The notes under the pieces were generated by a model. The model had not been told where the DNA came from and did no database searches. It saw only the letters and a list, made by a program, of their open reading frames with translations. The position numbers and the translations under genes are program-made. Shown here in pieces: positions 17,823 through 26,971 of a stretch of DNA of 64,000 bases; the stretch's first letter is position 1; every line of letters starts with the position of its first letter. The DNA is from Longibacter salinarum. Its GTDB lineage: Bacteria > Bacteroidota > Rhodothermia > Rhodothermales > Salinibacteraceae. The DNA is taken from the NCBI RefSeq assembly GCF_002554795.1, contig NZ_PDEQ01000006.1, forward strand, positions 62,001 through 126,000. The letters are read 5' to 3'.

Positions 17823-18421
17823 ATCAGCGTAGGACGCCCGAAACCTTCGGTAATTGCTGTGCAGAGCCGAAGGGATTGGTTTGTCAGCACGCCAGACAAG
17901 GCCCATTGAAACGCGTCCCAGTTCCGGCTGTGGGCGCGTTTGATATTTCTTGATGCCGCAATCAAAGGAGACTGTTGTCCTGTGTCACGCTTGTCCGGTG
18001 CGTTGGCGTCGTGATCCGTTGGCAGGTTGTTGATGAGACGAAGCCGGTGTACCATATCGTTTTAGGCACCGGGTGGCGGTGATTTCTGGACATGCGTGGT
18101 GGCTTACGCCGATCCAAGAGACCGTTCTCGACAAGTGGATACTGTTAAAGTGTATGTCGATTAAGTGATGTGTCCGAGAAGGCGCAGACATTGGTGTCCG
18201 CATATCGACGTTGCATGCGCTTTGACGGACGTGATTGCGAGATCATAGGAGGGTGATGTATGTCGGTGTAGTAGTGAGTTTGTGTGCCAGGTTCGTCCTC
18301 TGCACAGACTGTAATGCTCGGGGGCAGTTCGGTATTTCCCGTTAGACGATGGTGGTTTCGGCATTTCGAGCAGAGGGCAACTGTCCGTCTGATTGCGCCG
18401 TCACTAAATTCCTGAAACGCC
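17823..18421. other. Intergenic region with one terminator-like hairpin
   Basis: About 600 bases hold no convincing gene. A hairpin at 17909-17941 (AAACGCG...CGCGTTT with inner CCCAG/CTGTGGG pairing) followed by GATATTTC may end the FNT transcript. The rest shows short open frames in all phases and no recognised element. The promoter of the downstream lipoprotein gene must be near its end. Confidence 0.45.
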
Positions 18422-19549
18422 ATGAACACTCGTCCGCATTTCTTTACCCTGGTATCAGATCATCTCGTTCGGGCCTCTCTAATCCTGGCCGCGGCCTTTC
18501 TTGTTATCACCGGATGCGACTCTTCTTCCAATGGCATCGTTGATGCCTCCTCCGACGAGTTCTCGAAGTCTGCGAACGGATCATACGAAGTGTGTGAGTA
18601 TGTCGACTTCAATTCATTGTCGCACGGGGATGCGATCACGTCTGGGTCGATTTTCGGAACGACGCTGTCATTCTCAGCCGATCGATACGCGCCGGGCGCG
18701 GCGGCCGGGATTTCACCCGTTGCGTTCGACACCGATCTCGATGGAACCGTTAGCCCCGATCCCGATCTCGTATGGAATAATGGCCAGTGTGCCGACTGTG
18801 ACGGGCAGGGTCGTCTCCTCGTGATTCCGTCGAGCACGGGATTCGCCGCAGACGGCGACCATCAGTGGGGCGGAAAGGTAACGATTTCTGGCTTCTCCGG
18901 GTCGGGGATTTACATCAAGTCGTATGTGACTGTCGACAATGAGAGTTACGAAGCGCCGGTGTCCCTGTACGTGGACGGTGTTCAGGTTGGCGCGTCAACC
19001 GGTCAGGGGAACGGATCGGTTGAAAAAGTGACGACGACCTCCACGCCTGTCATCAATAACTCGATGTTGTTTACGCTCGGAACGGAGACGCTTGATAATC
19101 AAACCGGCTCCGGTGGCATCGACGATCTTGAAATGTGCCGCATGGTAGAACGGGGCGACGAAGGGTGCACGCTGGGGTACTGGAAGAATCATACGGGAGA
19201 CGGCCCGGGGAATCAGGAGAATGCCTGGGCCGCCACGGGATACTCGCCGTATCAGACAGTCGGAAGCGTGTTCAGTAGCGCTGCTGCGTACGGTCTGGAC
19301 GACGACACGCTCCTGGAGGCCCTGAGCTACAGAGGCGGCCCCGATGCTACGGCCGCTGCGCGTCTCTTGCTGAAACAGGCTATTGCCGCCGTTCTGAGTA
19401 GCGCGCATCCGGACGTGGCGTATGCCGGCCCATCTGCTTCCACGACGATTGCGAACGTGAATGCGGCTCTGGATTCAGGCGATCGGGAGACGATGCTGGA
19501 TCTGTCGTATGAGCTCGATGAGTACAACAATGCGGGGTGCCCGCTGTAG
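18422..19549 (+). CDS. Secreted lipoprotein with GYWKNH motif
   Basis: 375 aa with lipobox LVITGC (Cys about 32). The first half is beta-rich and may be a lectin-like sandwich (YVDFNSLSHGDAI, then GGKVTISGFSGSGIYIKSYV). Residues about 240-375 start GCTLGYWKNHTG, a motif seen in many exported bacterial and archaeal proteins. A helical segment follows, with an AALDSGDRETMLDL run and a final Cys. It is probably surface-exposed. The function is unknown and no neighbour explains it. Confidence 0.7.
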   Translation: MNTRPHFFTLVSDHLVRASLILAAAFLVITGCDSSSNGIVDASSDEFSKSANGSYEVCEYVDFNSLSHGDAITSGSIFGTTLSFSADRYAPGAAAGISPVAFDTDLDGTVSPDPDLVWNNGQCADCDGQGRLLVIPSSTGFAADGDHQWGGKVTISGFSGSGIYIKSYVTVDNESYEAPVSLYVDGVQVGASTGQGNGSVEKVTTTSTPVINNSMLFTLGTETLDNQTGSGGIDDLEMCRMVERGDEGCTLGYWKNHTGDGPGNQENAWAATGYSPYQTVGSVFSSAAAYGLDDDTLLEALSYRGGPDATAAARLLLKQAIAAVLSSAHPDVAYAGPSASTTIANVNAALDSGDRETMLDLSYELDEYNNAGCPL

Positions 19550-19573
19550 CATTCTGTTCTTCTGGAAGGTAAA

Positions 19574-19615
19574 CGCCACCCGGTTCGCTTCGTGCGGGCC
19601 GGGTGGCGTCTTTTT
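19574..19615 (+). terminator. Intrinsic terminator after the GYWKNH lipoprotein
   Basis: The stem CGCCACCCGG / CCGGGTGGCG closes a loop of about 14 nt and is followed by TCTTTTT, 25 nt after the stop codon. Confidence 0.85.
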
Positions 19616-19782
19616 GGGATGTGAGATAGGGGGTTGGGTGTTCTTGTGTTAGAGTGTTTGCGGGGAAGGACACGGCGTCTCGATTTATATGCATTCTGCC
19701 TTAGCACCATTTAGTTGATTTCATCCAGGCAATAACTGTATTTTGATGTAGTCATGTAAACCCAGTTACCAGGGCGTAAGTT

Positions 19783-20889
19783 ATGGATTTCATTGAGGAG
19801 ATTGCCTCGTTGTCCTCTCGCGCGATCAGCCAGATTGATCATCTGGAAACGGAGGAGGGGACGAAAAATGCCCTTGTCATGCCCTTTATCAAAGCGCTCG
19901 GGTACGACCCTTTTGATCCGACGGAGGTCGTTCCGGAATTCACGGCCGACGTAGGTACTAAGAAAGGAGAGAAAGTCGACTACGCGATCAAGTTAGAGGG
20001 TAGGCCCGTGATGCTTTTTGAGTGTAAGCATGCCGGTGCACCGCTCGACCCAGATCACGCCGATCAGCTTTTCAGATATTTCCACGTCACGGAGGCAAAA
20101 ATAGGGGTCCTTACCAACGGATTAACGTATAAATTTTTTACTGATCTGGAGCAAGAGAATAAAATGGACGAGCGTCCTTTCTTGACGTTCAACCTTCTTC
20201 ATGTTAATGAGAACAAGGTCGGCGAACTCAAGCGTCTTCGAAAATCGTCGTTCGACCTGGATGACATGCTATCTGCGGCACACGACCTGAAGTATCGAAA
20301 AGCACTTTTAGAATATTTACAAACCCAGTGGGATGAGCCGGAGCAAGAATTCGTTCGATTTATGACGGGACAGGTCTACGACGGACGAATAACAAAAAAC
20401 GTTCGGTATCAATTTAGCGAGATCGTCCATGATGCTCTTCGTCAGTTCGTGAGCGACAAAATCCGTGGACGCTTAAATACAGCCTTAGCTGAAGAAGAGG
20501 CAGTTACTGACGACGCATTCAATGAAGAAGACGGTGTCGAATCCGAAGAACGAGTTGACTCACTACCAGACGGTGTAATTGCTAAGGATGGAGACGTTGT
20601 GACAACAGAGGAAGAGATGGAGGGCTTCCGCATTGTTCGCGCGATTATGCGAGAGGTAGTCGACGTTGATCGCGTCGTGTCTCGAGACGTGAAGTCGTAC
20701 TTCGGGATTCTTCTCGATGACAATAACAGGCAGCCAATCTGTCGGCTGAGATTTGAAACGGCACAAAAGTACCTCGGCCTGTTCGACGAGGAAAAGAACG
20801 AGGAGCGAGTGCCTATCGACGCTGTTGATGAAATCTACGATCACGCAGATAAGCTACGCCAAACCGTCCACTTCTACGATACGGAATAG
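19783..20889 (+). CDS. Orphan HsdR_N-type restriction endonuclease-like protein
   Basis: 368 aa. The N-terminal half is the type I restriction R-subunit nuclease domain: TEEGTKNALVMPFIKALGYD, then KVDYAIKLEGRPVMLFECK. D67 and E80-x-K82 form the PD-(D/E)XK core, with a later Gln95. There is no helicase, and no hsdM or hsdS is adjacent. The C-terminal part (EGFRIVRAIMREVVDVDRVV) resembles the tail of the COG4748-like stand-alone proteins. Base composition is more AT-rich than neighbours, and the gene sits beside tRNA-Leu, so it may be acquired. A role in DNA defence or repair is inference. Confidence 0.75.
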   Translation: MDFIEEIASLSSRAISQIDHLETEEGTKNALVMPFIKALGYDPFDPTEVVPEFTADVGTKKGEKVDYAIKLEGRPVMLFECKHAGAPLDPDHADQLFRYFHVTEAKIGVLTNGLTYKFFTDLEQENKMDERPFLTFNLLHVNENKVGELKRLRKSSFDLDDMLSAAHDLKYRKALLEYLQTQWDEPEQEFVRFMTGQVYDGRITKNVRYQFSEIVHDALRQFVSDKIRGRLNTALAEEEAVTDDAFNEEDGVESEERVDSLPDGVIAKDGDVVTTEEEMEGFRIVRAIMREVVDVDRVVSRDVKSYFGILLDDNNRQPICRLRFETAQKYLGLFDEEKNEERVPIDAVDEIYDHADKLRQTVHFYDTE

Positions 20890-20909
20890 GGGCAGGTGGC
20901 ATATGACGT

Positions 20910-20947
20910 AAAAACGCCCCTCCAGCGGTGATTGCTGAAGGGGCGTT
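20910..20947 (-). terminator. Terminator of tRNA-Leu
   Basis: Read on the minus strand, AACGCCCCTTCAGC pairs with GCTGGAGGGGCGTT and ends in TTTTT, just downstream of the tRNA. It can also fold on the plus strand and may serve the nuclease gene there. Confidence 0.75.
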
Positions 20948-20956
20948 CTGTCTTTG

Positions 20957-21040
20957 TACCCGAGGTGGGACTCGAACCCACAAGTCCTAACGGACAACGG
21001 AGTTTGAGTCCGTCGCGTCTGCCAGTTCCGCCACTCGGGC
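20957..21040 (-). tRNA. tRNA-Leu (anticodon CAA)
   Basis: The minus strand reads GCCCGAGTGGCGGAACTGG for acceptor and D-arm, an anticodon stem ACGGA/TCCGT with loop CTCAAAC, a long variable arm (TGTCCGTTAGGACTT), and GTGGG-TTCGAGT-CCCAC for the T-arm. The long variable arm and the CAA anticodon make it tRNA-Leu reading UUG. CCA is not encoded. Confidence 0.93.
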
Positions 21041-21300
21041 CTTGAGTATAATTGCGACAATCGAAATGATGTGACGGCGGGATTGGTTCCGGTCTCATCT
21101 GTAAGGTTCGGTGGATCATTTGGGAAGACGTTCGATGATGTCCACGAGAGGCGTCATCCCAGGCTGGAAAAGGTGGATTCATCCAAAGGCGCATACGAAG
21201 CGGCCGTCTGGAGCATATCGGCTTGGTATGGATGCAGGACATTGTTCGGCCCCTCGCGACATCTGCGAGGTTCGCCCCCGTTGTACGTCGTCTCCCCGCC

Positions 21301-21906
21301 ATGTCTGCACCGACACCTACACTTCCCCGCTCTCCTGCGGCGTCTTCGGCCGCTGCCTTCTTGCCACAGCACGCCGGCGTCCTGAAGGATCGCCCGCGCC
21401 ATGATTCCGCCGCGTCGAATCGGTGGACGGCCTCCGCTCCGGGCTCGGACGCCTCGTCACCGGCGTCCGCCTCACCCGACACGGTGGCCGGGACCGTCGC
21501 CACTCGCGACTGTCTGAAACGATGGCTAAAAAAGCAGGTCCGCGCGGCGGATGTCCGCTGGCTGACGAGTATCGCGGCGTCGATCGCAAACGGAGCGAGA
21601 GACGCCCGGGTGCTCCCGGCCTTTACAAACGTCCCAAAACGGACCGGGACTGCGCCGCTCGACCTGGGCGCGTCGGATCTGTCGCATGCTCGCTCGCTAA
21701 ACCCCGACTGGGACCCATCGGATTGGACGGTGGACCAGGCCGCGCGTGTGTTGATTCTGCTCTCCCTACCGACGGACGATCGAACGGACTATCTGCGTCG
21801 CCTGCGCCTTCTGCATCGTACGGCGGATGAACGTGAAGCCGTCGCGCTCCACAGTGCCCGGCCGCTGTTGCCGTTTGTCGACGACGCACTGCCCACGTCC
21901 AGATAG
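21301..21906 (+). CDS. EboA-like protein, apparently short
   Basis: 201 aa from the ATG at 21301. The core WLTSIAASIANGARDARVLPAF, then HARSLNPDWDPSDWTVDQAARV and DERTDYLRRL-type helices and TADEREAVALHSARPLLPF, recalls EboA, a protein of the Ebo gene cluster linked to metabolite export. EboA normally continues for 60 or more residues after this point. Here the frame stops, and I find no continuation in other frames. No other ebo genes are near. It could be truncated or a different helical-repeat family. Confidence 0.45.
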   Translation: MSAPTPTLPRSPAASSAAAFLPQHAGVLKDRPRHDSAASNRWTASAPGSDASSPASASPDTVAGTVATRDCLKRWLKKQVRAADVRWLTSIAASIANGARDARVLPAFTNVPKRTGTAPLDLGASDLSHARSLNPDWDPSDWTVDQAARVLILLSLPTDDRTDYLRRLRLLHRTADEREAVALHSARPLLPFVDDALPTSR

Positions 21907-22066
21907 ATGTCTCCGTTTTCTTCGAGGGCCTCGTGAGGGGCCGCTTCATCCGGCTGTGGCGCCGGTGGGAATCCCTTCGCCGAGAGGACAGTAGAGAGTA
22001 GGAAATCGGTTAACCCTTCAGGTTGACCTCCCGATCTCTCACCGACGCGACCGAAGTGATCCTCTT

Positions 22067-23059
22067 ATGGCTGTCACCATTCGTGATGTGGCAAGCGAGG
22101 CCAATGTCTCGGCGACAACTGTCTCCCGGGTCTTCAACCACACAGACCTCGTTCGGCCGGAAACGGTCGAGCGCGTGCGCCGAATCGCTGACGAAATGGG
22201 GTATCAGCCGAACGCGACGGCCAAGAGTCTGAGTCACGGTCGCACGGACGCGATCGGTGTTGTTCTGCCGGCGCCGCACGGTGAGTTTTTCTCTGAAGTG
22301 ATGCGCGGGATCGATGAGGTGGCGCAGTCCTCTCATTATCATCTGCTGATCTCGAGTTCGCACTACAATCGCGATGAAGCGGAGGCGGCTATGCGTGCGC
22401 TGAGCGGCCGTGTGGATGGGCTGCTGGTCATGACCACGCACGTGGAGGCAGACGATATCCTGCAGACGCCGCGCCCGGATGTGCCGGTTGTCTTCATGAA
22501 CAGCTCCAACGTCGGGCCGGATCATGACGCATACGACATCGAAAACCGGGAGGGAGCCTACAAGGCGACGAAGCACCTCATCGAGCGCGGGTACAGAAAC
22601 ATCGGCGTGATCACGGGGCCGCGCAACAGTCTCGACGTGCAGGAGCGGCTGTCCGGATTCCGTGACGCGCTGTCTGACAGCGGGCGAAATCCGTCCGAAG
22701 CGCCGGTAATCGATGGCGACTTTACCCGCGCGAGCGGATACGAGGCGGGGAAACAGATTCTGGAGCTCGATCCGCGTCCCGATGCCTTCTTCTCGTGCAA
22801 TGATTACATGGCGATCGGGGCCATTTCGGCATTTCAGGAAGCAGGAATAACGACGCCGGGCGACATCGCAATCGCCGGCTTTGACGACATTCCGAGCGCG
22901 CGCTACGCATCTCCACCGCTGACGACGGTTCGCGTGCCGGTCTTCGATCTCGGCCGGCGGGCTGCGCAACGGCTGCTCGATCGAATGGCTGGTCACTCTG
23001 AGATGCCCATCGAGGAAGCAACTCTGGGTTCCGAACTCGTCATTCGATCGAGTACGTGA
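22067..23059 (+). CDS. LacI-family transcriptional regulator of the glucan locus
   Basis: 330 aa. The N-terminus is a LacI helix-turn-helix: TIRDVASEANVSATTVSRVFNH, then a hinge helix region GYQPNATAKSL. A periplasmic-binding-protein-like effector domain follows (AIGVVLPAPHGEFFSEVMRG, and FFSCNDYMAIGAISAFQE). It lies just upstream of susC on the same strand. A perfect LacI-type palindrome is placed between them (23583-23602), so it most likely controls the susC-to-symporter genes, with glucose or a beta-glucooligosaccharide as effector. The effector identity is inference. Confidence 0.9.
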   Translation: MAVTIRDVASEANVSATTVSRVFNHTDLVRPETVERVRRIADEMGYQPNATAKSLSHGRTDAIGVVLPAPHGEFFSEVMRGIDEVAQSSHYHLLISSSHYNRDEAEAAMRALSGRVDGLLVMTTHVEADDILQTPRPDVPVVFMNSSNVGPDHDAYDIENREGAYKATKHLIERGYRNIGVITGPRNSLDVQERLSGFRDALSDSGRNPSEAPVIDGDFTRASGYEAGKQILELDPRPDAFFSCNDYMAIGAISAFQEAGITTPGDIAIAGFDDIPSARYASPPLTTVRVPVFDLGRRAAQRLLDRMAGHSEMPIEEATLGSELVIRSST

Positions 23060-23124
23060 ATGACAGAGTCCGACTAGCAGTCGGCCTGACCACATCTGCT
23101 TTCTTTACGTACGCACACTCAAGG

Positions 23125-23157
23125 GTGCCGCTTCCGGTCGGGGAGCGGCACGCTTAT
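23125..23157 (+). terminator. Intrinsic terminator after lacI-type gene
   Basis: The stem GTGCCGCT / AGCGGCAC with an 11-nt loop is followed by GCTTATTT, 65 nt after the regulator stop. It separates the regulator from the glucan genes. Confidence 0.7.
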
Positions 23158-23582
23158 TTCATCGGATGACCGATGTCTTGCATCACCGTCCGGCGCGTCA
23201 CAGTCGAAGATATGCCCGGTGGCACAATCGCATGGGTTGAACGAGCGTCTAGACGGCTCGTCCTACCGGACGCGATCCTGCTTCTCGGACGGAGTCTCCG
23301 TGGCTCGGAAAAGAGGATGAGTCGGTCGGCGTCGTTCCGTATAGCCCCAAGCCTGACCTAAGCCAAGCGTTGATTGAGAACCGTGGTAATTGGAGTATCC
23401 GAACGGTCAAGGTCTGGATCGCTAGAACCGCGCCTTGGGCTCATTTCATTGCTCCCGATAGTTTCACCCGATCGGGGCGCCTCGGCATAATCAACCTTGA
23501 GCGACGCTCAGGGCACGTCTGGGAGAATTATTTCGGTCTGGTTTGCACTTCTCCATGTCGTCACAGTATCGTATTAGCGCGG

Positions 23583-23602
23583 GAATGAAACCGGTTTCAT
23601 TC
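23583..23602. promoter_or_regulatory. Perfect LacI-type operator upstream of susC
   Basis: GAATGAAACCGGTTTCATTC is a perfect 20-bp palindrome. Its centre (TGAAACCGGTTTCA) fits the LacI/GalR consensus with a central CG. It lies 200 bp before the susC ATG. It is the only such palindrome I found in the window. Binding by the adjacent regulator is inference. Confidence 0.75.
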
Positions 23603-23802
23603 GTTTCGACGATTGTGGTCGGACGGTTCCTGCACTCCTGCTGACTCGTCGATTGAGTCGACGGCGTGCCATCCTCAACCGCCGAAGGTGGAAGCGCTTT
23701 CTGCGGCGGAAGATCGGGCTCACGCTGGATCTCCTCCGTCGGCTCTCCGCAAATTCGTCAGCGAATACGAGACCTATCCCACGCTCCGTATCCACCGTTC
23801 TC

Positions 23803-26800
23803 ATGGTCTGGAAGAATCTGCACCTGATCCTTGGCCTTTTTCTCGCCGGTATGATTGCTTTGCCGGAGGCGGCGACCGCGCAGACGGGCACAATTGTCGG
23901 TACCGTGGTCGAGGAAGCCACCGGTGAACCGCTGCCTGGCGTCAACGTCGTCCTCGTCGGCTCTCAAAAGGGGTCGTCGACCAACGTCGATGGAACGTAC
24001 ACGATTCCGGGTGTCGATCCCGGGACGTACGATCTCCGGGCGTCCTTCATTGGATTCCGCGCTCAAACTCGTGCAGATGTTCAGGTTGTTGACGGCGAAA
24101 CGACGGAGGTGGACTTCTCGCTTGCAGAAGGCTCGATTGGCCTTGATGAACTGGTTGTCGTCGGGTACGGGGAGCAGCAACGCCAGGAGCTGACGACCTC
24201 CGTTTCCTCCATTTCGGAAGAGGCCATTGCGGACCGGGCGCTCACAAATCCGGCGGAGGCGCTTCAGGGGACGGTGCCTGGTCTCGTTGTTACGCAGAAC
24301 TCCGGCAGTCCCGGGCAGGGGTTTAGCGTGCGGATTCGAGGTATTGCGTCGACGGGCAGCAACGAGCCGCTGTATGTCGTCGACGGTCTTCCGTTGCCGG
24401 ATCGACCAGAGTATCTCAACCCGAACGATATCGAATCGATCGACGTGATCAAGGATGCGGCAGGCGCAGCCATCTATGGCACGCAGGGAAGCAACGGCGT
24501 CATCCTCATCACAACGAAAAAAGGGACGTCGGGCGAGACGCGAGTAAATTTCAACGCTCAGTACGGTGTCTCCGAGGCGCCGCGGCAGATCGACATGCTT
24601 GAAGCCGCGGAATACGCAACGTTACGGAACGAATCCGCAATTAACGCCAACCGAACGCCTGTTTACCCCAATCCGGCGTCGCTTCGCGGGCAGTCAACCA
24701 ACTGGCAGGATCAAATTTTCCAGACGGGTGCCTTCCAGAAGTACACACTCGGAGTGTCCGGTGGCGGCGACGGGTTCAATTTCCGGGTCAGCGGTGATTT
24801 CACGGATGAAACCGGGATCGTCAAAACATCGGACTATCGCCAGATCAATTTCCGCCTGAATACCGAATATACGCCGGAGTCGGGCCTCTTTACCGTAGGC
24901 GAGAATCTTTCGATCGGTCGGGATTTCAGAAATGTCGTTCCGGAGAATGACGACGTAAACAACTTCATGATCTCGACGCTCCAATTCTCTCCGACGGAGC
25001 CGGTCCGTGATCCAGATCTGAATACGACGGACAACTACACATTCAGCCAGTTCGGCAATAACGCTCTCAATCCGGTCGCAGTGCTCGACTTCAACAATTC
25101 GGAGGATCGGTCGACGCGCCTCGCGGGGAACGTGTTTGCTGATATCATGCCGATCGAAGGTCTGAGTCTTAAATCGGACGTTGGCGTCGACTTGCGTTAC
25201 GGCGACAATTACTCGTTCACACCGACATACTCGGTCAGCCCGGAGTTCTCGAACTTGACAAACTCCGTAAGCAGGTACTCTGACCGGCGCTCGTCCTTGA
25301 TTTGGTCGAACACAGCCACATATTCCCGCATCTTTGGGACGAAGCACGACCTCACCGTGCTCGGCGGCACGTCAGCGGAGTGGAACACCTACGAGTTCAT
25401 TAGTGCGAACACGACCGGATTGCCCAACGACGATCCATCGCTTCGGTACCTGCAGCAGGGAAGCGCAAGTCAGGGCGCGACAGGCGATCTGGATCGTTCG
25501 CGACTCGTTTCGTACTTCGGTCGCGTGAATTACGGTTACGATAGCCGCTACCTTGCTACCGTAGTTGCCCGGTATGACGGTTCGTCCCGGTTCGGGGAAA
25601 ACAACCGATTTGGTTTCTTTCCATCCTTCTCGCTTGCCTGGCGCGTGTCCGAGGAGGCCTTCATGGAATCGGTCGAATTTGTTGACGACCTGAAGTTGCG
25701 CGGCGGCTACGGCATCAATGGAAACGATGCAATTGGAGATTTCCTCTTCCTCACGGGGATTGAGGGCTTCCGAAACTACATTACCGGCACAAACAACACG
25801 GTCTTTCCAGGGGCCACGGTTGCTGGATCTGGTAACCCGGACCTCAAATGGGAGGAATCGAGGCAGACGACGGCGGGCATTGACGCGTCGCTTTTCGATT
25901 CGCGCCTCACCGCCACGGCTGACTTCTTCGTCAAGAACACGAAGGACCTACTCCTCAACGTGCAGCAGCTCTCCACGAGCGGTGCGCAGCGCTTTGGACA
26001 GGTTCAGAACGCGGGAGAGGTTCAAAATATCGGGTTCGAGTTTTCGCTTGGCTGGGCCGATAACCTGTTTGATGGTGACCTGACGTACGAGATCAACGGA
26101 AATATTGCACAGGCATCGAATGAGGTGAAGAGCCTTGGTGCGACAAGCGACATTGAAGGGGGAGCCTACCGGCAGGGACTCATTACCCGAACGGTTCCTG
26201 GTGTGCCCATTGGTTCGTACTACGGCCACGTGACCGACGGCATTTTCCAGACGCAGGAAGAGGTCGATGATGCCGCGTTTCAGGACGCCGGCACGGCGCC
26301 CGGCGACATTCGCTTCCGTGATCTAAATGACGACGGCGTGATCAATGACGCCGATCGGACCTTTCTCGGCAATCCATTTCCTGACTTCACGTACGGCCTC
26401 AACGGCAGCGTGGCTTTCCGCGGATTCGACTTCAGCTTTTTCCTGCAAGGAGTCCAGGGCAACGAGCTCTTCGCGGCCTACGAGTACTACACGCTGGGTT
26501 CGGGCATCTTCAATCTTGAAGAAGATGCTCTGAACCGCTGGACGGGACCCGGGACGAGTAACGATGTGCCGCGCCTGACTGTGTCCGACCCCAACCAGAA
26601 TACGCGGATCTCCGACCGATATGTTCGGGACGGATCGTATCTACGACTCAAAAATGTGACGCTCGGCTATACCGTGCCCCAGCGTCTCTTCGAATCGATT
26701 GGCGCCGACGTTCGCAAGGCTCGCATTTTTGTCGGCGGCCAGAATCTGCTGACGTTCACCGGTTACAACGGGCTCGACCCGGAGATTGGTGAACGTGGCG

Positions 26801-26880
26801 GCGTACTGGATCGCGGCATCGATCGAGGTGTCTATCCGCAGGCGCGAACGTACACCGTTGGCATCGACTTTCGATTCTAG
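23803..26880 (+). CDS. SusC/RagA-type TonB-dependent outer-membrane transporter
   Basis: About 1025 aa from the ATG at 23803, which gives a normal signal peptide (LILGLFLAGMIALPEAATAQ). Next comes a carboxypeptidase-D-like domain (GTIVGTVVEEATGEPLPGVN), then the plug start ELVVVGYGEQQRQELTTSVS and SVRIRGIASTGSNEPLYVVDG. The rest is a 22-strand-type barrel ending TYTVGIDFRF, with the terminal aromatic residue of outer-membrane proteins. It pairs with the adjacent SusD to import oligosaccharides using TonB energy. The extra 50 in-frame codons upstream are Arg-rich and not part of the protein. The leader after the operator is about 200 nt. Confidence 0.93.
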   Translation: MVWKNLHLILGLFLAGMIALPEAATAQTGTIVGTVVEEATGEPLPGVNVVLVGSQKGSSTNVDGTYTIPGVDPGTYDLRASFIGFRAQTRADVQVVDGETTEVDFSLAEGSIGLDELVVVGYGEQQRQELTTSVSSISEEAIADRALTNPAEALQGTVPGLVVTQNSGSPGQGFSVRIRGIASTGSNEPLYVVDGLPLPDRPEYLNPNDIESIDVIKDAAGAAIYGTQGSNGVILITTKKGTSGETRVNFNAQYGVSEAPRQIDMLEAAEYATLRNESAINANRTPVYPNPASLRGQSTNWQDQIFQTGAFQKYTLGVSGGGDGFNFRVSGDFTDETGIVKTSDYRQINFRLNTEYTPESGLFTVGENLSIGRDFRNVVPENDDVNNFMISTLQFSPTEPVRDPDLNTTDNYTFSQFGNNALNPVAVLDFNNSEDRSTRLAGNVFADIMPIEGLSLKSDVGVDLRYGDNYSFTPTYSVSPEFSNLTNSVSRYSDRRSSLIWSNTATYSRIFGTKHDLTVLGGTSAEWNTYEFISANTTGLPNDDPSLRYLQQGSASQGATGDLDRSRLVSYFGRVNYGYDSRYLATVVARYDGSSRFGENNRFGFFPSFSLAWRVSEEAFMESVEFVDDLKLRGGYGINGNDAIGDFLFLTGIEGFRNYITGTNNTVFPGATVAGSGNPDLKWEESRQTTAGIDASLFDSRLTATADFFVKNTKDLLLNVQQLSTSGAQRFGQVQNAGEVQNIGFEFSLGWADNLFDGDLTYEINGNIAQASNEVKSLGATSDIEGGAYRQGLITRTVPGVPIGSYYGHVTDGIFQTQEEVDDAAFQDAGTAPGDIRFRDLNDDGVINDADRTFLGNPFPDFTYGLNGSVAFRGFDFSFFLQGVQGNELFAAYEYYTLGSGIFNLEEDALNRWTGPGTSNDVPRLTVSDPNQNTRISDRYVRDGSYLRLKNVTLGYTVPQRLFESIGADVRKARIFVGGQNLLTFTGYNGLDPEIGERGGVLDRGIDRGVYPQARTYTVGIDFRF

Positions 26881-26971
26881 TGGAGCCTCTCTTGCTATCC
26901 CGCTTCTGCCGCGTGCCCTTTGTGCGCTCGCCGGCCCCGTTTCCGAATCACCTTGACCTCGCTTCGTCTCC

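Noticed and set aside
19783-20889. A full type I restriction-modification system
   Set aside because: No methylase, specificity or helicase gene is present on either side.
23160-23582. A riboswitch or attenuator upstream of susC
   Set aside because: There are some hairpins (for example CTCCCGAT/ATCGGGGC) but none with a T-run or a recognised riboswitch core.
23653-23802. Fifty-codon N-terminal extension of SusC
   Set aside because: It is Arg-rich, lacks signal features and precedes a normal signal peptide starting at 23803.
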